Of a stretch of 13,348 bases of DNA, positions 8,199 through 13,348 are shown one piece after another (position 1 is the first letter of the stretch; every line of letters starts with the position of its first letter). Made by a program: the position numbers and the translations under genes. Below the pieces are notes generated by a model. That model saw nothing but the letters and a program-made list of their open reading frames with translations, made no database searches and was not told the origin of the DNA. Source of the stretch: JBBILU01 sp037444775 (GTDB taxonomy: Bacteria; Patescibacteriota; Gracilibacteria; BD1-5; UBA6164). Location: contig JBBILU010000027.1 in assembly GCA_037444775.1 (NCBI GenBank), positions 1 through 13,348 of the forward strand. The letters are read 5' to 3'.

Positions 8199-11100
8199 AC
8201 CATTTTTTTTCTATCCAATTTTCCAAATTTGTAATATTTTTAATATTAGATTTTGTATAAACTTTTTGTCATTTCAATTCTATAAAAATTTTTGTATCTC
8301 ATTTTTCTTCAGTAGATAAAAATTCTTTTAAATCATGTAAATCTTCTTTTTTTGCCGAAATAGGAATTTTTATAATAAATTCTGAAATATTTTCTTTAAG
8401 ATTTTTTTGTTCTAAAATTTCAAAATGTTCTTGTTCTAAACTTTCAAAATGTTTTAGAGAAACATCTCTACTTTTGGTAATAGGATTTGCTTCAGTTATG
8501 TTTACATTTTCTTGAGCTTCTTCTAAATCTGGCTTACTAATTCAAACAATTCTTTTTGTGTTACAAAACAAAGATAAATCACGAGCCTGTTCTCTAACTT
8601 GACTAATTGTAACAATTTTGATTTCACGAGCTTGAATAGATTTTCTTTTGTATTCAAAATTGATATTTAAAGCTCCGTTCACAATAACAATTTTATCAGT
8701 TGCTAATTTATCTGCATATTTTTCATAATCTTTTGGAAAAATTACAACTTCAAAATCATAATCGAATCATTCACATTTCAAAAAAGTCATATATCAACCT
8801 GTTTTTGTAATAACTTTCCTTAAATCAATAATCAATCAAACAGCTTGAACGATTTCTTGTTTAGAACCTCACCCCAGCCCTTTACTTAAAGGAGAGGGGG
8901 AAGCAACATCTTGATTTATCTCCTCTCCTTTAAATAGAGGATTATGGTTAGGTGCTTCTAACTTCTCTAACTCTTCAAAACTCATTTTTAATTTTTTTGT
9001 ATTATTACTTCTTTTCTCAGAATACTTTTTTAATCAATCAAGAGCATGTCAACTCACAGAATAACCTATCATTTCTTTTTCTCATTTTAACTTTTCTTCA
9101 AATGTAAAATCTATAACTTTTTTTAATTCTAATTTTTCTTCATAAGTTCAATCAAAATCAAAAAGTCAAATTTGATTTGATTCTTTTTTCTTTTCACCTT
9201 TCCTTGAATATTTAATTATTTCTTCAATAGAAGCCCACATTTCTCATCTTTTTCACAAATCATCCATTGCTCAAGATTTAATCAAAGCTTCCAAAGATTT
9301 TTTATTTATAACTTCTTTAGGACAACGATCTACAAAATCTTGTAAAGAAACAAATCATCCTTTCAGCAAAGTCCTTGTTTCAATAATTTTATCAATTGGT
9401 CAATCTCAAAGTCATTTTATAGCTTTTAAGCCAAATCTGACATTTTTATCATCAATAAAAGTAAAATGTTTCAAAGATTCATTCACACTAGGAGCCAAAA
9501 CATTTATTCAGTGACTTTCACATTCTCAAACTTCCATAACAATTCTTTCCATACTTTCCTCATCACTTACCATAACAGAAGTTAAAAATTCTGTTCTAAA
9601 GTGAGCTTTTAAATATGCAGTTTGATAAGAAATATAAGCATAACAAGCAGCATGAGATTTATTGAAAGAGTAGTTTGCAGCTGGTTGAATCATTTCTTCA
9701 TAAATATATCTAGTGACTCTTGGGTGATAATTTCTATGGTTTTTTCATTTTTCAATAAATTCTTTTTTTAATTCTTCTATAACTTCTATTTTTTTCTTTC
9801 AAATTCATCTTCTAAGTAAATCAGCTTCTCAAAGAGAAAATCAAGCCATATATTGAACAATAAACATTAATTGTTCTTGATAAACTGCGATTCAATAAGT
9901 TACATCAAGAATTTTTCTCAAATCTTCTTCAAGCATTATTCTTTGTTCTTCAATTTGTTCTTCATTACATCATTCTTCAATTAAAATTTTTTTCAAATCA
10001 TCAGTCATATATTTTATTTCTTCTCTTCAAAATTTTCTTTCAATATAAGCTGGAATATAAGCTAATGGTCAAGGTCTATAAAGAGAAACCATCGCAATCA
10101 AATCATCAAATCTATTTGGAGATAAATCTTTTAAATACTTTCTCATTCAATCAGATTCAAATTGAAAAACTCAAGTTGTATCTCAAGCAGAAAAAATATC
10201 AAAAACCCCCTTGTCATCAAGTGGGATTTTGCTTATATCCAAGTCTATATTTTTATGGTTTTTAATAATTTTTAAAGCTCTTTTTATGATAGTCAAATTT
10301 CTAAGTCATAAAAAATCCATTTTCAAAAGTCAAAGATCTTCAAGAGGATAAGCTGAATATTGAGTAACTGTTATATTTTCATCTTTTGGTGGATGTTGTA
10401 AGGCTGTAAAGTTCGTTATCGATTTTGGAGCAATGATAACAGCACAAGCATGAACTCAAAGTTGTCTTACATTTCATTCAATTTTTAAAGCATTGTCTAT
10501 TATATTTTTGTATTTTGGATTTTTTTCATAAGCTTGTTTAAATTCTAAACTATCTTCTAAAGCTCATTTTAATTTTGTTCAAGGTTTTTCTGGAATTAAT
10601 TTTGCCAACTCGTTCATTTCAGCAAAAGGAATTCACATAACTCTTCAAACATCTTTTACAGCAGCACGAGCAGCAAAAGTTCAAAATGTACATATTTGAG
10701 CAACATGATCTGCTCAATATTTTCTTCTACAATAATCAACAACTAAATCTCTTTCATTATCTGCAAAATCTGTATCAATATCAGGCATTGAAACTCTAGC
10801 TGGATTTAAAAATCTTTCAAAAAGTAAATCATATTTTGTTGGATCTAAATCCGTAATTCCTGATAAATATGCCATAACAGATCAAGCTGCAGATCATCTT
10901 CAAGGTCAAACAGGAACTTCATTATCTCTTGCCCAATTTATATAATCTGCAACTATAAGGAAATATCCATCAAATCACATTTCATGAATTACAACAAGCT
11001 CATATTCAAGTCTTTCTATATATTTTTGTTTATCTTCACTTAATGTTTTTAAAAACTCTTTTTTCTTATCTGTATAATAAGTTAATGAAAGGGCTTTTAA

Positions 11101-12198
11101 TTCTTCTGGTGAAGTTTCTTGAAGTTTTTTTTCTAGCTTTTTTCAAGGAACTTTTTTTATCAATTCAAAAATTTCTTCTTTAGAAAAACCATAATCAAAT
11201 CTCCAATTTAATCATTTGAAAGATAAATATCTCAAATACCATTCTTCTGAAGAAAGCTTTTGAATTCAATCTTCCTCTTTTTCCATTTCCAAAGCCTCAT
11301 CATAAATTTTTTGATGTTCTTCTGGAAGTTCAAAATTTGGAATTAAGATTCATCCAGTTTCTATTTTGATATTTACCATTTCAGCAATCTTGACAGTGTT
11401 TTCAAGAGCTTCTGGTAAAAACCCAAATAACATTTGCATTTCTTCTTCACTTGCAAATGAATAATCTCAATTTATCAAAGTTGGTCTATCAGGATTTTCT
11501 AGTTCATGTCAAGTTCAAAGAGCTTTTATTATATCTTGAGTAACTTTATCTTCTTTATTTATGTAATAACAGTTTTGACAAGCCACAACTGGAATAGAAT
11601 ATTTTTTATTTATTTCTATTAATTTATCTGTTATTAATTTCTGTTTAGGAATATCGTCATGATACAAAAGTTCTAAAAAAAAATTTTCTTCTCAAAAAAT
11701 ATTTTGATAATCTCTAATTTTTGCAAGAATTTCTTTATCACTTTTTCAGCAAAGAATATAATAAGGAATTTCTCAAGTCATTGGACCAGAAAGGCAAATA
11801 ATCTCTAAATCCACATCATAATCTTTTCACAAAGAATTTTTTAATTTTTTTATATTATCTAAGCTAATTTTTGGAGTTTTTCATGGATTATCCAAATTTG
11901 ATTTAGAAATAATATTTATAATATTTTTATGTCACTGAAAATTTTTTGCAAGTAAAACTGTTTTGTGTTCTAGTTTTGGGTCCAAACTAGACTCAATAAA
12001 AACCTCTGCTCACAAAATAGCCTTTATTCATTCAGCTTTACAAGCTTTATAAAATTCATGTAAACCGTGAGCATTTCAAGTATCAGTCAAAGCAACTGCC
12101 GTCATTCAAAATTCTTTGGCTTTCTTTGCATAATGTGCAGGTTTCGGTAATCATTCAAGAATTGAATAATGGCTATGGTTGTGTAAGTGGATAAACAT
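8197..12198 (-). CDS. dnaE: DNA polymerase III alpha subunit (replicative polymerase)
   Basis: 1333 aa, ATG at 12196-12198, TAA at 8197-8199, longer than the usual 1150-1200. The N-terminal PHP domain begins I-H-L-H-N-H-S-H-Y-S. The polymerase core has G-R-G-S-A-A-G-S, the catalytic pair in P-D-I-D-T-D-F (residues 472-478; D473, D475), the third catalytic Asp D628 in M-D-F-L-G-L, then V-F-Q-F-E-S, Y-R-P-G-P-L-A, Y-G-I-A-V-Y-Q-E-Q and F-N-K-S-H-A-A-C-Y-A-Y. A C-terminal OB-fold begins near residue 1120 (A-V-G-L-I-I-D-L-R-K-V), followed by about 130 residues in the tau-binding position. Several PHP metal ligands are lost (T-D-T, S-G-P, Q-N-C-Y), so this domain is probably not a working exonuclease. 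Two palindromic repeats add about 30 residues (1082-1112) just before the OB-fold. Acts in the replisome with the beta clamp and clamp loader. Confidence 0.98.
8865..8902 (+). repeat. Palindromic repeat, first of an inverted pair inside dnaE
   Basis: Plus-strand ACCTCACCCCAGCCC followed by TTAAAGGAGAGGGGG, matching the alaS element at 1877-1913 and, inverted, the neighbour at 8919-8956. On the coding strand it gives S-P-S-P-L-S-K-G-L-G-G-G, one Gly being TGA. The frame is kept. It lies in the linker between the polymerase core and the OB-fold. Confidence 0.8.
8919..8956 (-). repeat. Palindromic repeat, second of an inverted pair inside dnaE
   Basis: On the minus strand it reads GCACCTAACCATAATCCTC then TATTTAAAGGAGAGGAGA, a more diverged copy in opposite orientation to 8865-8902, with 16 bp between them. 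On the coding strand it gives A-P-N-H-N-P-L-F-K-G-E-E, the same reading frame of the element as in alaS (T-P-L-L-R-G-E-G). Confidence 0.7.
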
Positions 12199-12376
12199 TT
12201 TAGAAAGTTAAAAATTATAAGTTTAAAATATATTATTTAATTTTTTTTAGTTTGAAAGTTTTTATTGAAAAAAATGATTTTGGGCTTATATTCTCAAGAC
12301 AAGCATCTGCAAAAATAAACAATACTTTTTTAGAAAAATTTTTTAAAAAATTTGCAAATTCTAGAAAATTCTTATT

Positions 12377-12913
12377 ATGGATTTAATAATTTTTAATTTA
12401 AAAAATATGAAAATTCTGCTTCTTTTCCCTATTTTAGCTTATTTATTTCTTTTACTCGTAAATATTCCTTTATTAAAGGAATTACAAGTTCTAAATATTT
12501 TTTGAGCAATTTCTATTGAAGTTCCATTTTTTCTTTTTTCATCTATTTTCATAGTTATTTATTCAGTTTCAGTATTTTTTATTTATGATTGAATAAATAT
12601 TTATTTACATTACAAAATAAGAAAATTAGATAAAGAAATTATTGAATTAAAATCAGATCTTTATAATTGACAAGAAGAATTAATAAAAAAAATAAATTCC
12701 AATTTCAAAGAATCATTAGCAGATATTAAAAAAGACTTAAATGAGAAAATATTAAACTTTTCTCAGGAATTAGAAGAAACTCTTGAAAAAATAAAAAAAG
12801 AAAATGATGAGAGTCTAAATAAAACAAAAAAAGAATCCGAAAAGATTTTCTCTAAATTAAATTTAATTGATAAAACTGTTCTAGATAAAATTAAATCAGT
12901 AAAAATCCTTTAA
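12377..12913 (+). CDS. Small membrane protein with two transmembrane helices and a C-terminal coiled coil
   Basis: 178 aa from ATG 12377-12379, or 168 aa from ATG 12407-12409, which begins closer to the first hydrophobic helix; TAA at 12911-12913. Hydrophobic segments lie at about residues 13-32 and 48-72. From residue 80 to the end it is strongly charged and helical with a heptad-like pattern (K-L-D-K-E-I-I-E-L-K, E-L-E-E-T-L-E-K-I-K-K-E), so probably a cytoplasmic coiled coil. The layout recalls LapA/DUF1049-type small membrane proteins, but I see no sequence motif to prove it. It is divergent from dnaE, with a 178-bp AT-rich gap between the two starts, and is followed at once by a terminator. 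Confidence 0.78.
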
Positions 12914-13006
12914 AAAAAGGATTTTTTTGTGATATTTAATAGCAATTTTTGCTGTAAGCAAAATTATTACTATAACCACTAATATAATTACAACAATACG
13001 AAACAT
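12881..13006 (-). CDS. Possible small single-pass membrane peptide, antisense to the neighbour's 3' end
   Basis: 41 codons in code 25, ATG at 13004-13006, TAG at 12881-12883. The first 20 residues (F-R-I-V-V-I-I-L-V-V-I-V-I-I-L-L-T-A) make a convincing membrane helix, followed by a basic tail. The second half runs antisense through the terminator and last codons of the 178-aa gene, which argues against strong conservation of that part. AT-rich DNA easily gives such hydrophobic frames by chance, so this is tentative. Confidence 0.25.
12903..12928 (+). terminator. Intrinsic terminator after the coiled-coil membrane protein gene
   Basis: AAATCCTT and AAGGATTT pair around an A-rich loop, followed by a run of T. 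The left arm lies in the last codons (K-I-L) and includes the stop codon, so the gene ends inside its own terminator, as at the dnaE junction. Confidence 0.75.
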
Positions 13007-13174
13007 AATTAATTCTTTCCTTATACTTCAAATGGTTAAGAAATAAAAGTTAATTTTTATATTATCAAAAATATATTCAAAAAGTATAAAAATTAAAATT
13101 AAATCTTGTTAATTAGAGTATTTTTTTAGTTTATTAAATTGCAAAAGAAGTTTTAGATAAAAACATTTTTTTGT
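12929..13174. other. AT-rich intergenic stretch
   Basis: Apart from the possible antisense peptide starting at 13006, I see no gene, RNA or clear promoter in this stretch. It is dominated by A/T runs. The frame leading into the right repeat copy is closed by a TAA at 13174-13176. Confidence 0.5.
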
Positions 13175-13348
13175 AAAAATATGCTGGAGCTTATGATGTT
13201 TCAAAAGCCTATTCTCTTGTTAGAATAAGGGATTATAGCAGTATTTTGAATGCTTATACTTTACTTTTGGAAAATAAATTTGATTTAGCTGTTAATTTTA
13301 CTAAACTCATTTTTAGATAATTATTTAGAGCAATTTTATGAGTTTTTA
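13175..13348 (+). repeat. Right copy of the 174-bp direct repeat, a 5'-truncated gene tail
   Basis: Matches 82-255 with two mismatches and runs into the window edge, so it may extend further. It contains the last 47 to 48 codons of the left-edge gene's frame (K-Y-A-G-A-Y-D-V ... K-L-I-F-R, stop TAA 13318-13320). Here the frame is closed immediately upstream by a TAA and has no start codon, so it is a gene fragment rather than a second gene. Its perfect amino-acid identity with the left copy indicates recent duplication or gene conversion. Confidence 0.88.

Noticed and set aside
8865..8956. A CRISPR array based on repeated GC-rich palindromes.
   Set aside because: There are only two copies here, in opposite orientation, translated as part of DnaE, with one spacer-like gap of 16 bp and no cas genes.
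1228..12198. Apparent mass pseudogenisation: dozens of in-frame TGA codons in alaS, dnaE and the other genes.
   Set aside because: The TGA codons sit at conserved glycine positions and all frames are otherwise intact, so this is a recoded stop, not decay.
12214..12219. A TATAAT-like hexamer upstream of dnaE on the minus strand.
   Set aside because: No matching -35 element, and such hexamers occur by chance often in DNA this AT-rich; not strong enough to list as a promoter.
82..13348. The window as a complete circular plasmid or phage with overlapping ends.
   Set aside because: The two repeat copies differ at two bases and have unrelated sequence on their left sides, so they are not the same locus read twice.
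82..13348. A 13-kb integrative element bounded by attachment-like direct repeats.
   Set aside because: No integrase, transposase or phage gene is seen, and the interior carries dnaE, alaS and tRNA-Lys.

Overview
The window comes from a very AT-rich bacterium that reads UGA as glycine (genetic code 25), as in the candidate-phyla lineages Gracilibacteria and Absconditabacteria (SR1). Under the standard code nearly every gene is shattered. If TGA is read as Gly, long frames appear with diagnostic motifs intact: the AlaRS editing motif C-G-G-P-H has both glycines written TGA-TGA, and the nucleotidyltransferase motif F-G-S-R-A-R-G has its first Gly as TGA. TAA and TAG still act as stops.

Layout, left to right. 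(1) At 3-227 (+) is the 3' end of an unrecognised gene. Its last 174 bp recur at the right edge of the window (13175-13348) with two mismatches. (2) A minus-strand block at 281-5955 reads, in transcription order: a 381-aa membrane-anchored TPR-like protein, a BRO-N/antirepressor-like protein, an MNT nucleotidyltransferase, its HEPN partner broken by two in-frame TAA codons, alanyl-tRNA synthetase (alaS), a 270-aa exported membrane protein, and a second, diverged remnant of the alaS 3' end. (3) At 6171-6246 (+) is tRNA-Lys(CTT) with its own promoter and terminator. (4) At 6360-8165 (+) is a 601-aa secreted protein of unknown function. It converges on dnaE (8197-12198, minus), which encodes the replicative DNA polymerase III alpha subunit. 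A single palindrome overlaps both stop codons and should terminate both transcripts. (5) At 12377-12913 (+) is a small protein with two membrane segments and a coiled coil, followed by a terminator and a 260-bp AT-rich gap leading into the right repeat copy.

The core content is housekeeping: translation (alaS, tRNA-Lys) and replication (dnaE). The accessory layer is the MNT/HEPN toxin-antitoxin remnant, the BRO-N protein, and repeat-driven changes. Those changes are palindromic elements inserted in frame inside both alaS and dnaE, duplicated gene tails, and a displaced alaS tail. No intact mobile element, CRISPR array or prophage is visible. The points most worth following up are the in-frame palindromic repeats in two essential genes, the diverged alaS tail, and the double-nonsense HEPN gene.
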